NCBI GenBank assembly: GCA_035294265.1
Contig: DATGLK010000010.1
Coordinates: forward strand, 1-64,000
Origin: Candidatus Binataceae bacterium
GTDB lineage: Bacteria; Desulfobacterota; Binatia; Binatales; Binataceae
DNA length: 64,000 nt
Direction of reading: 5' to 3'
The notes under the pieces: generated by a model
Database searches by the model: none
Seen by the model: only the letters and a program-made list of their open reading frames with translations
What the model was told of the DNA's origin: nothing
Translations under genes and position numbers: made by a program
Part shown: positions 1 through 9,461 of the stretch, one piece after another
Numbering within the stretch: the stretch's first letter is position 1
Layout of the letters: the number at the start of each line of letters is the position of its first letter

Positions 1-717
1 CCAACCCATCAGCAACCAGGCCTGAGGCAGCGCGTGCGGGCCGTGCTCGATTTCCACCTCAGACAAACTGGCCAGGGCGCCAGGCACCACCGCTGGGTCC
101 AGTCCCTGGCTGAGCAGACGGCGCCAGGGCTTGAGCCTGCGCCAAGCGAGATCGGCGGCGGTCAGAATCTCGGGGCGGCTAGCCCAGCCGGCGGTCGCGA
201 TCATCGCGGCCACCGGATCGTGCCAGTCGATACTGTCGTAGATCACTTGATCGGCCATCCGCGCCAGATCGACGAACAGCCGGCCGCCATCAGGCGGCGC
301 CATCGGCGGGGCCCACCACAAAGAGGTGGGAATATCGCCTAGAAGCAGGGGCCGAGCCAACGAGCTGAGGCTGACCGCGCGGGCGCGCAGAACCACTTGC
401 TCGCAGACCACCTGATGGCCGCGGTCGTCGGAGACCCGCTGGGTGCTGACAGCCGCCTGCGGAACTCCGGCTTCGGAGTCGTCGATGAGGGTCAGTACGC
501 GCGCCGGATGGCTGCGTACGACGTGGGGCAAGTCCTCCATCACCTCCGCCGCACGCGCAGCATCGTCGCAGTACACGATCAAGTTGGACATGCAGGCGCG
601 AGTCAGCGCCGGCATCACCGCTCCGTGGGCCTGGGCGGGACGCCACAACGCCGCCAGCGCGGCCTCGATCTCGCTCGGCTTCACCGGCGTCAGCGCTGCG
701 CTCACAGCGTCCTCCAT
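1..717 (-). CDS. opcA: Glucose-6-phosphate dehydrogenase assembly protein OpcA (partial, 3' end outside window)
   Basis: OpcA is an allosteric/assembly partner of glucose-6-phosphate dehydrogenase, known mainly from cyanobacteria and actinobacteria. I translated this frame by hand: it begins MEDAVSAALTPV and stays open for 239 codons to the left edge. Family-like stretches are SNLIVYCDD (about 44-52), HPARVLTLIDD (about 70-80) and LLLGDIPTSLWWAPP (about 124-138), followed by FVDLARMADQVIYDS. The ATG overlaps the last 16 bases of zwf, and a GGGAGG box lies 5 bases upstream, so the two genes are translationally coupled. Partner gene and motifs agree, so the assignment is good; the C-terminal third is not visible. 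Confidence 0.85.
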   Translation of the reverse strand, partial: MEDAVSAALTPVKPSEIEAALAALWRPAQAHGAVMPALTRACMSNLIVYCDDAARAAEVMEDLPHVVRSHPARVLTLIDDSEAGVPQAAVSTQRVSDDRGHQVVCEQVVLRARAVSLSSLARPLLLGDIPTSLWWAPPMAPPDGGRLFVDLARMADQVIYDSIDWHDPVAAMIATAGWASRPEILTAADLAWRRLKPWRRLLSQGLDPAVVPGALASLSEVEIEHGPHALPQAWLLMGW

Positions 718-2249
718 CGCCTCCCATCGGCACCGATCAACCGATCGGCGGCGGCCGGGCCCCAGGTACCGGCCGGATATTCGCTCAACCCGCTACGCCC
801 GCGGCTGGCCCAGACCTCGCGAATGGAATCGATCCAGGCCCAGGACGCTTCCACCGCGTCCCGGCGCATGAACAGGGTCTGCTCGCCCGCCATCACGTCC
901 AACAGCAGAGTCTCGTAGGCTTCGGGTGAGGCCTGCTCGCCGAAAGTAGTACCGTAGCGAAAATCCATCTTGACCGGAAACAGGCGCGAGCGCGGCCCGG
1001 GCAGCTTGGTGGAGATGCGCAGCGACATCCCCTCGTCGGGCTGGATGCGCAGGGTCAGCGCGTTAGGTTCGGCGACCCCGGCCTGATCGAACATCAGGCG
1101 CGGGACCTGCTTCCATTGCACCGCGATTTCGCTGGCGCGCTTGGGCAGGCGCTTGCCGGTGCGCAAATAGAACGGCACTCCAGCCCAGCGCCAATTGTCC
1201 ACGAATACCTTCATCGCCACATAGGTTTCGGTGGCCGAATGGGGATCGACTCCGTGCTCCTCGCGATAGCCTGCCACTTCGATGCCCATCGCGTAACCGC
1301 GCCGATACTGGCCGCGTACCACGCAGCGATCGACCTCCTCGCCCGTCAGCGGGCGCAGGCAGCGCTGCACCTCCAGCTTGTGGTCGTGAATCGCCTCGGG
1401 GGTCATCGCGTAGGGCGGCTCCATCGCGGTCAGGCAGAGCAACTGCATGATGTGGTTTTGGACCATGTCGCGCAGCGCACCCGCCCCCTCATAATAGCCC
1501 GCACGCGTGCCCACCCCTTCCTCTTCGGCCACCGTGATTTGCACGTGGTCGATATATTTCTCGTTCCACAAAGGCTCGAAAATCGCGTTGCCAAAGCGCA
1601 TTACCAGGATATTCTGAACCGTCTCCTTACCCAGGTAATGATCGATGCGGTAGATCTGGCTTTCGTCGAACACCTCCGCCAAAGCGTCGTTGAGCCGGCG
1701 CGCGCTGGCCAAGTCGCTGCCCACCGGTTTCTCCACAATGATTCGGTTGAAAGGCTTGCCGGAAGCGGGCGGGTTGACCAGCCCGGCACGCTGAAGCTGC
1801 TGAACGCATAGGCCGATGAGCCGCGGCGGAATGGCCAGGTAAAAGATCCGATTGCCCGGGATTTGCAGCCTGCTTTCGATCCGCTCCAGCTCCGCTTTGA
1901 GCGCTGCGAACGCGCTCAGATCCGCAAAGTCACCGGAGGCATAGAACATCCGCTGGGCCAACTCGCGCCAATGGTTGTCGTCGGGCGCGCGGCGCGAAAA
2001 GCGGGTCACGCCCTCGCGCCCGAACTCGCGGTAGGCCTGGTTATCCAGGGCTCGGCGCTCGAAACCTACCACCGCGAAGCTGGTCGGCAGGGTGCCCTCG
2101 AGCAACAGGTTGTAGAGCGCCGGTATCAACTTGCGCCCGGCCAAGTCACCAGCGCCGCCAAAAATTACCAACGAACAAGGCTGCGGCACCAGGTTGCTGG
2201 TCAGTCCCGATACCAGCGGATTGGATTGCGTGGCTTCCAGCACACTCAC
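702..2249 (-). CDS. zwf: Glucose-6-phosphate 1-dehydrogenase
   Basis: Catalyses oxidation of glucose 6-phosphate to 6-phosphogluconolactone with NAD(P)+, the entry step of the oxidative pentose phosphate pathway; cytoplasmic. The 515-residue product has the usual family length. The dinucleotide-binding motif GGAGDLAGRK is at 31-40, the EKP motif at 173-175, and the active-site signature RIDHYLGKE at 201-209. GTG at 2249 is the likely start, with GAGG a few bases upstream in GAGGTAGGTGAG. Its 3' end overlaps opcA, so both subunits are probably made from one transcript. A second in-frame GTG two codons later is possible. Confidence 0.96.
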   Translation of the reverse strand: MSVLEATQSNPLVSGLTSNLVPQPCSLVIFGGAGDLAGRKLIPALYNLLLEGTLPTSFAVVGFERRALDNQAYREFGREGVTRFSRRAPDDNHWRELAQRMFYASGDFADLSAFAALKAELERIESRLQIPGNRIFYLAIPPRLIGLCVQQLQRAGLVNPPASGKPFNRIIVEKPVGSDLASARRLNDALAEVFDESQIYRIDHYLGKETVQNILVMRFGNAIFEPLWNEKYIDHVQITVAEEEGVGTRAGYYEGAGALRDMVQNHIMQLLCLTAMEPPYAMTPEAIHDHKLEVQRCLRPLTGEEVDRCVVRGQYRRGYAMGIEVAGYREEHGVDPHSATETYVAMKVFVDNWRWAGVPFYLRTGKRLPKRASEIAVQWKQVPRLMFDQAGVAEPNALTLRIQPDEGMSLRISTKLPGPRSRLFPVKMDFRYGTTFGEQASPEAYETLLLDVMAGEQTLFMRRDAVEASWAWIDSIREVWASRGRSGLSEYPAGTWGPAAADRLIGADGRRWRTL

Positions 2250-2678
2250 CTACCTCGGCGCGCACCGGCAATGACCGGCCGTGCCTGACACCATCGCGAT
2301 CAATGTTTGCCTAACCGCCGCGTGGCGGCAACTAGTGCGGTAAGCCGATGCTTGTGGTCAAACTGGCCCGCTTGTTAGCAAGAGCGAGGCAGCTCACGCC
2401 TCAAAGACGGGCTATAAGCCCGATAGACTAGCAGACTGCGGACAAAGTCTTTGCAGCCAGCTTCCCCTGCCTGTTATCTACCAAAACACGTTTCATTTCT
2501 GTGGGTGCGGGAAGTCAATCCAAACTGCTGTGGAGATGGGTTTGAGCTGGGCCGCACTGGCGCGGCGTATCAATTTTCATCCCTACGTAGGCCCTGGTCG
2601 GAAAAGGCAGATTTCGCCCCAAACCTTTTCAGGGTAGCCATGCCGCGGGAGTCGCAAGAATAAGGAGGGTGGGGAACC
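2250..2678. other. Intergenic region upstream of zwf
   Basis: About 430 bases between the acyl-CoA dehydrogenase stop and the zwf start. It must hold the zwf promoter, but no convincing -35/-10 pair could be picked. A perfect 6-bp inverted repeat with a 3-base loop, CGGGCT-ATA-AGCCCG on the + strand, lies at 2408-2422. Short open frames here, such as one at 2451-2663, have no recognisable protein character. Confidence 0.5.
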
Positions 2679-3818
2679 TCAATTAGGGGCTGAGGCCAGC
2701 GCCTCGGCGAGCACCCGCTTGGCGCCCCACAGCACCGGGGTTTCACCGTAGCTGATACAGGCGGCGCGCGCATCGCGAAAAAATAGCTCGATGGGCGCGC
2801 GCAACGCATGCTTGCCGAACAAAGGCAAAGCGTGACCCGCCACTCTCAAGGCGGCGTTGGCGCAAAAGAGCTGGGCCGCCAACGCATAGTGAGCGCCTTC
2901 GGCCAAAGTCGCGTCAATTCGTTCCAACGCGGCCCGCGACAGCGCCCGGCAGGCCTCCACCCAGGCGAACATTTCGAACAGCTCATGCTGGGCCTGGATA
3001 TGCTCGCTGACAGGTTTGCCGGCGTACAACGTCTGCCGGCAATGCTCCAGGGCTTCCATCAGCGCGGCCCGCGCCAGTCCGGTGGCCACCGCGCCATGGA
3101 CCGCGTGCCAGGCACCTTTCAATTCCAGGCGAAGTTGCTCCGCCAGGCTGCCCGAACAAATCCGCAACCGGCGTGGCAGCTTGACCCCGGCGAACCTGAG
3201 TTCCGCCACCGTCAGGCCTCGCTGGCCGATCTGATCAGGCGCGGGAGTACGAATCACATCGGCGCTGCGCAAGGGCGCGAAAAACACGGCCAGCTCGCCT
3301 TCTAATCGGGCGAACACCAGCGCATGAGTTGCAATGGCGCCGTTGGCAACCCAGGGCAAAATACCGCGCAGCACGAAATAATCGCCCAGGCTGTGAGCCG
3401 CGATAGCATCGCTCCCCTCGGCCAGCGGCCAGCCGCCAATTGCGCGAGCCCCAACGTCGCTGACGTAGGCGCGCAGAAATTCCGCGCTCAAGCCTTCATC
3501 GTTCAGCCGCGCCAAGGCCGCAAAAGGCATCGCCGTTGCCAGCAACGCGAGCGCCAAACCGGAACAGCCGTATCCCAACTCCTCGAACACTGCTTGCTGG
3601 CCGACCCCGTCAAGCCCCATCCCACCGATTGCTTTGGGCAAGATCGCGGCGTGATATCCGGCGCGGTACGCGGCTTTGAGTACCTTCCACAGCGGAGAGT
3701 TTTGTGCGATCAGCTCGGCGGGATCCTTAAGACCATCAATCGGTGCCGCGGACGGCCGCAGTGTGCGCTTCGCGAATTGCGCGGCGACCTGTCGCGCGTT
3801 GGATTGTTCACTGCTCAT
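2679..3818 (-). CDS. Acyl-CoA dehydrogenase-like flavoprotein with non-canonical active site
   Basis: 379 residues with acyl-CoA dehydrogenase architecture: N-terminal helical domain (AILPKAIGGMGLDGVGQQAVFEELG, about 58-82, in two pieces), a beta domain, and a C-terminal four-helix domain ending in FFRDARAACISYGETPVLW. Canonical enzymes carry the catalytic glutamate in an IYEGT motif soon after RDAK; here an ungapped alignment puts tyrosine at that site and the glutamate falls in YGET. The protein may use a shifted base or act on an unusual substrate. It diverges from fumC across a 317-base AT-rich spacer. The start ATG has no clear ribosome-binding site. Family assignment is firm, substrate unknown. 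Confidence 0.8.
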   Translation of the reverse strand: MSSEQSNARQVAAQFAKRTLRPSAAPIDGLKDPAELIAQNSPLWKVLKAAYRAGYHAAILPKAIGGMGLDGVGQQAVFEELGYGCSGLALALLATAMPFAALARLNDEGLSAEFLRAYVSDVGARAIGGWPLAEGSDAIAAHSLGDYFVLRGILPWVANGAIATHALVFARLEGELAVFFAPLRSADVIRTPAPDQIGQRGLTVAELRFAGVKLPRRLRICSGSLAEQLRLELKGAWHAVHGAVATGLARAALMEALEHCRQTLYAGKPVSEHIQAQHELFEMFAWVEACRALSRAALERIDATLAEGAHYALAAQLFCANAALRVAGHALPLFGKHALRAPIELFFRDARAACISYGETPVLWGAKRVLAEALASAPN

Positions 3819-4135
3819 ATTTCAGGTCTGGTCGCGCAAGTTTTGCACATTTTTCAAGTCAAGCTGATGTGCACAAAAATCATCCAAAATTGCGAATTTC
3901 AGAACATATTGTAGCAGGTATGGCCAGTGCAGCGCATGTACCAATAATTTGGTAGATTTTTGTACTCCAAATAGCGTAGGTCGCAAGTGCTGCCTGCTCA
4001 CAGTAAGCCTGCATGCAAGGCCAGCCATGCCTGTGCTGCAGCTTGACTGAGCCTCTGAACCCGCTCAATTAAGATTTTCAAGCGAGCTAAGATGAATTCG
4101 CGCACGCGCAGCGGACAATCGATCGAGGAAAGAGC
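3819..4135. promoter_or_regulatory. Divergent promoter region between acyl-CoA dehydrogenase and fumC
   Basis: 317 bases, clearly more AT-rich than the flanking genes. A possible fumC -35 box TTGACT lies at 4043-4048, with a weak CAATTA 17 bases later. A perfect operator-like inverted repeat TACCAA-TAAT-TTGGTA sits at 3939-3954 near the centre. The regulator cannot be named from sequence. Confidence 0.4.
3939..3954. promoter_or_regulatory. Operator-like inverted repeat TACCAA-N4-TTGGTA
   Basis: Two perfect 6-base arms around TAAT, placed between two divergent metabolic genes. Position and symmetry fit a dimeric regulator site; nothing identifies the protein. Confidence 0.3.
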
Positions 4136-5557
4136 ATGTCCATGGAAAAAGCGAAGACTGGGAGCAAACCAACCCGGACGGAAACCGACAGCATGGGAGC
4201 GATCGAAGTCCCAAGCGACCATTACTGGGGCGCGCAGACCCAGCGCTCGCTGATCCACTTCGCAATCGGCGCGGACACCATGCCGCGCGAAATGATCCGG
4301 GCCATGGGCATCCTCAAACGGGCGGCGGCGCGGGTCAACGAGGATCTGGGGAAGCTGGCCCCGGACAAGGCCAAGCTGATCATGGCGGCGGCCGACGAGG
4401 TGATCGAGGGACGCCTGGACCGGGAGTTTCCCCTGCACGTCTGGCAAACCGGCAGTGGCACTCAATCCAACATGAACGCCAACGAGGTCATCTCCAATCG
4501 CGCCATCGAGTTGGCGGGCGGGGTGATGGGCAGCAAGCGGCCCATCCATCCCAACGACGACGTCAACATGTCGCAGTCCTCCAACGACACGTTCCCCACG
4601 GCGATGCACATCGCGGCGCTGGAAGAGCTCAGCCACCGGCTGCTACCCAGCGTGACCGAACTGCGCGAGGCTCTGGCGCACAAACAGGCGGAGTTCGATC
4701 AAATCGTCAAAATCGGCCGTACTCATCTGATGGACGCGGTGCCGCTCACCTTGGGCCAGGAATTTTCCGGCTATGTCGCTCAGCTCGATCAGGCGATCGA
4801 GCGCATCAAAAACTGCCTACCCGAGCTTTACCACTTGGCGATCGGCGGCACCGCGGTCGGCACCGGGCTCAATGCTCCTTCTCAGTTCGCCGAGCGGGTG
4901 GCGGCGGAAATCGCGCGGCTGACCGGCCTACCCTTCGTCTCGGCGGCCAATAAATTCGCCGCCCTGGCCGCGCACGACGGGCTGGTGGCGGCCAGCGGCG
5001 CGTTGCGCACCCTGGCGGTGGCCTTGATGAAGATCGCCAACGACCTGCGATGGCTGGGTTCGGGCCCGCGCTGCGGGCTGGCCGAACTGATTCTGCCCGA
5101 GAACGAGCCGGGCTCCTCGATTATGCCCGGCAAGGTCAATCCCACTCAATGCGAAGCGCTGACCATGGTCTGCGTGCAGGTGATGGGCAATGATGCCGCC
5201 ATCGCTTTTGCCGGCAGCCAAGGCAATTTCGAACTCAACGTCTTCAAGCCCCTCATCATTCACAACCTGCTGCATTCGGTCCGCCTGTTGGCGGACGCGG
5301 CGCACAGCTTCACAACCTACGCAGTCAAGGGACTGGCGGCCAATCATCGCCAAATTGCGCATTTTTTACACAACTCCCTGATGCTGGTGACCGCCCTCAG
5401 CCCCCAAATCGGTTATGACAACGCTGCCAAGGTTGCCAAAAAAGCTCACGAAGAGCACAAAACGCTGCGCGAGGCCTGCCTGGAACTCAAATTCTTAAGT
5501 GGCGAGGAATTCGACCGGGTGGTCCGTCCCGAGCTAATGCTGGGGCCGGAAGCCTGA
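4136..5557 (+). CDS. fumC: Class II fumarate hydratase
   Basis: Iron-independent fumarase that interconverts fumarate and malate in the TCA cycle; homotetramer in the cytoplasm. 473 residues, normal length. The three conserved regions are present: [10 protein letters not shown] (about 106-115), the [10 protein letters not shown] block (194-203), and the superfamily signature [11 protein letters not shown] (326-336). The start ATG has GAGGAAAG four bases upstream; a second ATG lies two codons in. The gene stands alone, divergent from the acyl-CoA dehydrogenase. An aspartase is a less likely alternative because the whole N-terminal half follows FumC. Confidence 0.95.
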   Translation: MSMEKAKTGSKPTRTETDSMGAIEVPSDHYWGAQTQRSLIHFAIGADTMPREMIRAMGILKRAAARVNEDLGKLAPDKAKLIMAAADEVIEGRLDREFPLHVWQTGSGTQSNMNANEVISNRAIELAGGVMGSKRPIHPNDDVNMSQSSNDTFPTAMHIAALEELSHRLLPSVTELREALAHKQAEFDQIVKIGRTHLMDAVPLTLGQEFSGYVAQLDQAIERIKNCLPELYHLAIGGTAVGTGLNAPSQFAERVAAEIARLTGLPFVSAANKFAALAAHDGLVAASGALRTLAVALMKIANDLRWLGSGPRCGLAELILPENEPGSSIMPGKVNPTQCEALTMVCVQVMGNDAAIAFAGSQGNFELNVFKPLIIHNLLHSVRLLADAAHSFTTYAVKGLAANHRQIAHFLHNSLMLVTALSPQIGYDNAAKVAKKAHEEHKTLREACLELKFLSGEEFDRVVRPELMLGPEA

Positions 5558-5605
5558 ACCAACCGCCTATCAGCTAGGCTTGCCGCGCCGCTTTCGTGCT
5601 ATAGG

Positions 5606-6991
5606 ATGGGGAGCATGCCTCAGGATGGCTTGAGCCCGGGCGAGAGGGCGGCGACGCTGGACTTAAGCGTTATACTTCCGGTCCTCAATGAGGCCGATAA
5701 CCTGCGCCAGCTCCTACCCAAGCTCAGCCAGGCGCTCGAACACAACGGCCTGCGCTACGAGATCATGCTGATCGACGGCGGCTCGCGCGACGACACCGCA
5801 GCCGTAGCGGCGCAGGCGGGCGCCCGTTTGCTGCCCGAGCAGCGACCCGGTTACGGCGGTGCCCTGGTGACTGGCTTCAAGGCTGCGCGCGGTCAGTACC
5901 TGCTCACCTTGGACGCCGACATGTCGCACGAGCCCACCATGGTGGGGCGTCTGTGGCAGGCCCGCCATCTGGGCGACATCGTGATCGCCTCGCGCTACGT
6001 GCGCGGCGGGCTGGCCTATACTTCCTGGGGCCGGCGCGCGCTCAGCCAGCTCCTCAACCGCGTGCTGCGCCGGCTACTCTCGATGCCGGTGCGCGATCTG
6101 TCCAGCGGCTTCCGCCTCTACCATCGCGACGCCGTGGCCGAGCTCAGTCTGCAGGGGCGCAATTTCGAAGTGCTCGAGGAGATTCTGATCAAAGCTTACG
6201 CCGCCGGCTTCAGCATCGGCGAAGTCCCCTTCACCTACTTCCCACGCGATCGTGGGGTTTCCCACGCCCGCTTGCTGCGCTTCGGCCTGGACCTCAGCGT
6301 CTCTGCGCTGAAGTTGTGGAAGCTGCGCAATTCGATCGAGTCGGCCGACTACGACGCGCGCGCCTTTTACAGCCCCATTCCGCTGCAGCGCTACTGGCAG
6401 CGCCGCCGCCACCAGATAATCACCGGCTGGGCGCGCGCCGCCGGCCGCACCCTGGACGCCGGTGCCGGCTCCAGCATGATCATCCAGAGTCTGAGCAACG
6501 CAATCGCGATGGAATACAATTTTTCCAAGACTCGCTACTTGAAGCGACTGGGAATTCCGGTAACGCGCGGTTCGGCTTTCGCTCTGCCCTTTCGCAGCGG
6601 CTGTTTTGATTGCGTAATCAGCTCGCAGGTGATCGAGCATATTCCCTTCGACGAGACGCTGTTTGACGAAATGGTGCGAGTGCTGCGTCCCGGTGGCCAG
6701 CTGATCGTAGGCACTCCGGACTACGCCACCATTGGTTGGCGTATGATCGAACCCATCTACGGGGCACTCATGCCAGGCGGCTACCGTGACGAGCACATCA
6801 GCCATTATACCCGCCAAAGCTTGGCGCAATTGCTGGAGCGGCGCGGCTTGGTGCACGAGGCTACTGCCTACGTGGCGCGCAGCGAACTGATCATGCGTTA
6901 TCGCAAACCCACCCTCGCCCTTAAGCCGGTTGCGAACGAAGCCGCTGTGGCCAGCGCTTCTACCAGCCCGGCGTTTGACGCAGCAGGGTAG
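5606..6991 (+). CDS. Bifunctional protein: DPM1-like family 2 glycosyltransferase fused to SAM-dependent methyltransferase
   Basis: 461 residues in two domains. Residues 20-245 form a GT-A transferase of the polyprenol-phosphate mannosyltransferase type: VILPVLNEADN at 22-32, IDGGSRDD at 56-63, and the metal-binding LDADMSHEP at 102-110. Residues about 282-400 form a class I methyltransferase with LDAGAGSS (283-290) as the glycine-rich loop and VLRPGGQLIVGTPDY (359-373) as the post-motif. There are no C-terminal membrane helices. Likely role is glycosyl transfer to a lipid carrier plus methylation of a sugar or lipid, but substrates are unknown. The gene is 48 bases after fumC and converges on the Rieske gene. 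Confidence 0.85.
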   Translation: MGSMPQDGLSPGERAATLDLSVILPVLNEADNLRQLLPKLSQALEHNGLRYEIMLIDGGSRDDTAAVAAQAGARLLPEQRPGYGGALVTGFKAARGQYLLTLDADMSHEPTMVGRLWQARHLGDIVIASRYVRGGLAYTSWGRRALSQLLNRVLRRLLSMPVRDLSSGFRLYHRDAVAELSLQGRNFEVLEEILIKAYAAGFSIGEVPFTYFPRDRGVSHARLLRFGLDLSVSALKLWKLRNSIESADYDARAFYSPIPLQRYWQRRRHQIITGWARAAGRTLDAGAGSSMIIQSLSNAIAMEYNFSKTRYLKRLGIPVTRGSAFALPFRSGCFDCVISSQVIEHIPFDETLFDEMVRVLRPGGQLIVGTPDYATIGWRMIEPIYGALMPGGYRDEHISHYTRQSLAQLLERRGLVHEATAYVARSELIMRYRKPTLALKPVANEAAVASASTSPAFDAAG

Positions 6992-7344
6992 GCCGGAGCA
7001 GGCCAGGCTGAAAGTGGGACAGGACCCTTGGCGGCTTCAAGCGACGCCGCCCGACGCTCGCACGATCTGGCGGCCCCGTTTGTTCCTCGTACGGGGTTCC
7101 TACATTAAGCCTACGGTTGCTCTGAGCTCGACTTGATACGCGGCATTTTCGCAGGAGCTCGCGCAGGACACTTAGGAAACCCTACCTGCTCTGACAATCG
7201 CCGCTTGCAGGAGCCCCTTCTAGCCATTCCCACATGATGAGGTCCTATGGCGCAGCAAGGGGCTGGTACCAGCCCGACTTAGCGTAGGCCACCTACCCCA
7301 ACCTCCCCCCGGCAAGCGGGAGGAGGTTGGGGTTACAAGGAAAC
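6992..7344. other. Convergent intergenic region
   Basis: About 350 bases between two converging genes. The only clear structure is the strong hairpin at 7296-7332. No credible gene seen. Confidence 0.5.
7296..7332. repeat. REP-like strong palindrome, possible bidirectional terminator
   Basis: The arms CCCCAACCTCC (7296-7306) and GGAGGTTGGGG (7322-7332) are perfectly complementary over 11 bases, and inner C and G runs can extend the stem around GGCAAGC. This GC-rich palindrome resembles the short repetitive extragenic elements common in many bacteria. It lies 12 bases past the Rieske gene stop, where it could end transcription from both sides. No second copy was found in this window. Confidence 0.55.
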
Positions 7345-8607
7345 TCAGCCTGCAGCACCCTCTTCGACGAACTCGCGCGCCACTTTGCGCCAGTCCTCGC
7401 CGGCGGGAATAACCGCATCTTCGGCGCGGATGGGCGAATAATCGATTCGCTCGTCGGTGCCGAAAGCAGGTTCGCCCTTGGCAAAGCGCTTGACCGCGTC
7501 CAGCAGCATTCGGCGAGCGCGGTTAATCGAAGTATCGCTCATGCCCAGGTACTCGCGGCTGCGGTCGCAAATGATGCCTTGGGCCATCGCCACCGCGAAG
7601 TCCTCGTAGCGCAGATGGGAAAAGCCGGCCCAGCTGCCCTCTTTCATGCGCGCGCGGTTTTGCCCAAAGCGCTGCTCCACTCCCAGCGGCGCGATGCCCT
7701 GGGCGATGTCGTCCACGCCGTCGATGCGACGGGCGTTGTTTTCGGGACCCAGCGGCCGCACGTAATTGTAGACCACGTCCCATTGCGCCGAATGTTCGTC
7801 GTCCACCGGCACCGAGATGGTCATGTCATGATCGTCGGCGCGCCCGCCAATCGGAATGAAGGAGTAATAGGGCACCACGAAGTCGCGCACCCGCACGTAG
7901 CGCATATCGCCCGGCGCCTTGCGCACGGCCGCCTCGCGATAGCCATAGAGCGTGTTCTCAAACTCGAAGCGCGGCCCGGTGTCGTAGCTGATCACACCGC
8001 GGGCGCCGATGCGGCGCCGGTTGCCATTGACCTGGCGCAACCAGTCGCGATGCAGGATCGGCACATGAGCCGAATCCAGCTGCCCCTCCAGCCCGTTGAG
8101 CCAGTTGGCATGGACGATTCCCACACACACATCCAAGTGTTCCTTGGGCAAGGCAAAGAAATCGTACTTGGGAAATTGGGGCGGCTGGCCCGCGCCAATA
8201 TAAACCCACACCACCAAACCAGCTTCGCGCACCGGGTAATGGCCAACTTTAATTTTAGCGGCATACTCGCTGCGTCGCTCCGGGCGCTCGCAGGGGACGT
8301 CCAGTATTTCGCCGGTCGGCCCCAGTTTTAGGCCATGATAGGCGCAGCGCAACCCGTCACCTTCATTGGTCGCCATCTGCAGCGAGACCCCTCGATGAGG
8401 ACAGGCCTCGTCGAAAAATCCCACCCGGCCGTCGCTGGCACGAAAGGCCACAAAATCCTCGCCCAGCAGCCGCACCCGCACTGGTGCTCCACCCGCGCTC
8501 AAGCGTTCGGAACGCAGCACGGGAGTCCAGAATTGGCGCATGTAGGCACCCATGGGAGTGCCAGGGCCAACCCGCGTCAACAATTCGTTTTCTTCCGGCT
8601 TGAGCAT
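7345..8607 (-). CDS. Rieske non-haem iron ring-hydroxylating oxygenase, phthalate dioxygenase-like large subunit
   Basis: 420 residues from the chosen ATG at 8607, which has GGAGG 9 bases upstream; a longer frame upstream lacks such a site. The Rieske [2Fe-2S] ligands are C69, H71, C88 and H91 (CPH...CAYH). The mononuclear iron site reads NWLNGLEGQLDSAHVPILH (168-186), with D178, H181 and H186 as probable ligand residues. Layout follows the phthalate 4,5-dioxygenase family (alpha subunit only, no beta subunit). The family hydroxylates or demethylates aromatic acids using a separate reductase, and none is adjacent. Substrate cannot be predicted. Confidence 0.9.
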   Translation of the reverse strand: MLKPEENELLTRVGPGTPMGAYMRQFWTPVLRSERLSAGGAPVRVRLLGEDFVAFRASDGRVGFFDEACPHRGVSLQMATNEGDGLRCAYHGLKLGPTGEILDVPCERPERRSEYAAKIKVGHYPVREAGLVVWVYIGAGQPPQFPKYDFFALPKEHLDVCVGIVHANWLNGLEGQLDSAHVPILHRDWLRQVNGNRRRIGARGVISYDTGPRFEFENTLYGYREAAVRKAPGDMRYVRVRDFVVPYYSFIPIGGRADDHDMTISVPVDDEHSAQWDVVYNYVRPLGPENNARRIDGVDDIAQGIAPLGVEQRFGQNRARMKEGSWAGFSHLRYEDFAVAMAQGIICDRSREYLGMSDTSINRARRMLLDAVKRFAKGEPAFGTDERIDYSPIRAEDAVIPAGEDWRKVAREFVEEGAAG

Positions 8608-8740
8608 ATCTACAGACCTCCGTCGCGCGCCACGACAACGGGCGCGCTCTTCATTGATCCGCGCGGCGCGCACCCTTGGTCTGGCGCAAGCACCGCACCT
8701 GGCTATCTGCTTATTGGCTTAGCAGAATTTCCCTCCGCGG

Positions 8741-8760
8741 GATATCGCTTGCGCGATATC
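8741..8760. promoter_or_regulatory. Operator-like inverted repeat GATATCGC-TTGC-GCGATATC
   Basis: Perfect 8-base arms with a 4-base spacer, about 135 bases upstream of the Rieske oxygenase start. Size and symmetry fit a TetR, MarR or GntR type operator, or a small RNA hairpin. No adjacent regulator gene points to one. Confidence 0.4.
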
Positions 8761-9432
8761 GGCCCCGGGCCATCAATGCTGCACCCCCGGCCGCAGTAGG
8801 GAACATCGTCGACCGGCATCCGCCTATCAAGCGTAGCCGGCAAGCTGGAAGCATCGCCACACCTGCGCACACCCGTCGCGCGCACGGTATGGTGATGGCG
8901 CTGTTGTGGAAGGAGCGATCTGGCTAAGCGGCTGAGCACTGAGCGCTCAGGCAGGGCGCGAAGACCCCCTCCAGCAATATCGGCGCTCGCTCTTGCAAGC
9001 AACCCTCGAGGTCAAAATGGCTTTGACCTCAACCCTCCTGCACCGATCAAGGTGAAATGAGGGCGCGGGAGTAGCCTGCGCAGGCTCTTTCGGCAGCCGG
9101 CGCGGCGCGGTGAATCGGACCTCGGCGAGGGCCGACGACAAGTGCATATTTGCCCCCAGCATGTGCGAAACGAAAGTTGGCGCGAGCCGACGATGGCGCA
9201 AGGATTACGCACAGCGGCCGATCCATGCCCTTTCGGGCGACAAAAAAATCCTTGTCCTACAAGGCTTAAGCGGCCGACCTCGACACATTGAATCAAATTA
9301 GGCCGGCTATGCTGTCCTCAAGGGCAGGCGAGTGACCACGACCATTACTGCATCATGTGGGCTTCTTTTGGGCGCGATCAGAGTATCAAGTGAACTAGCT
9401 ACTGAACGACATTCAGGATATCGGGCGGAAAG

Positions 9433-9461
9433 TTGACAATACATATTGGCTATTTCATTTT
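9433..9461 (+). promoter_or_regulatory. Candidate promoter of the exopolysaccharide operon
   Basis: A consensus -35 TTGACA at 9433-9438 is followed after 17 bases by a weak -10 CATTTT at 9456-9461, in an AT-rich stretch about 95 bases before the first EPS gene. The -10 match is poor, so the exact box is uncertain. Confidence 0.4.

Noticed and set aside
1116-1811. Long + strand frame antisense to zwf
   Set aside because: It mirrors zwf codons and has no protein family character; zwf itself has full motifs.
2451-2663. 70-codon frame in the zwf spacer
   Set aside because: No ribosome-binding site or family resemblance.
7327-8331. 334-codon + strand frame antisense to the Rieske gene
   Set aside because: Shadow of the Rieske gene, which carries the iron-sulfur motifs on the other strand.
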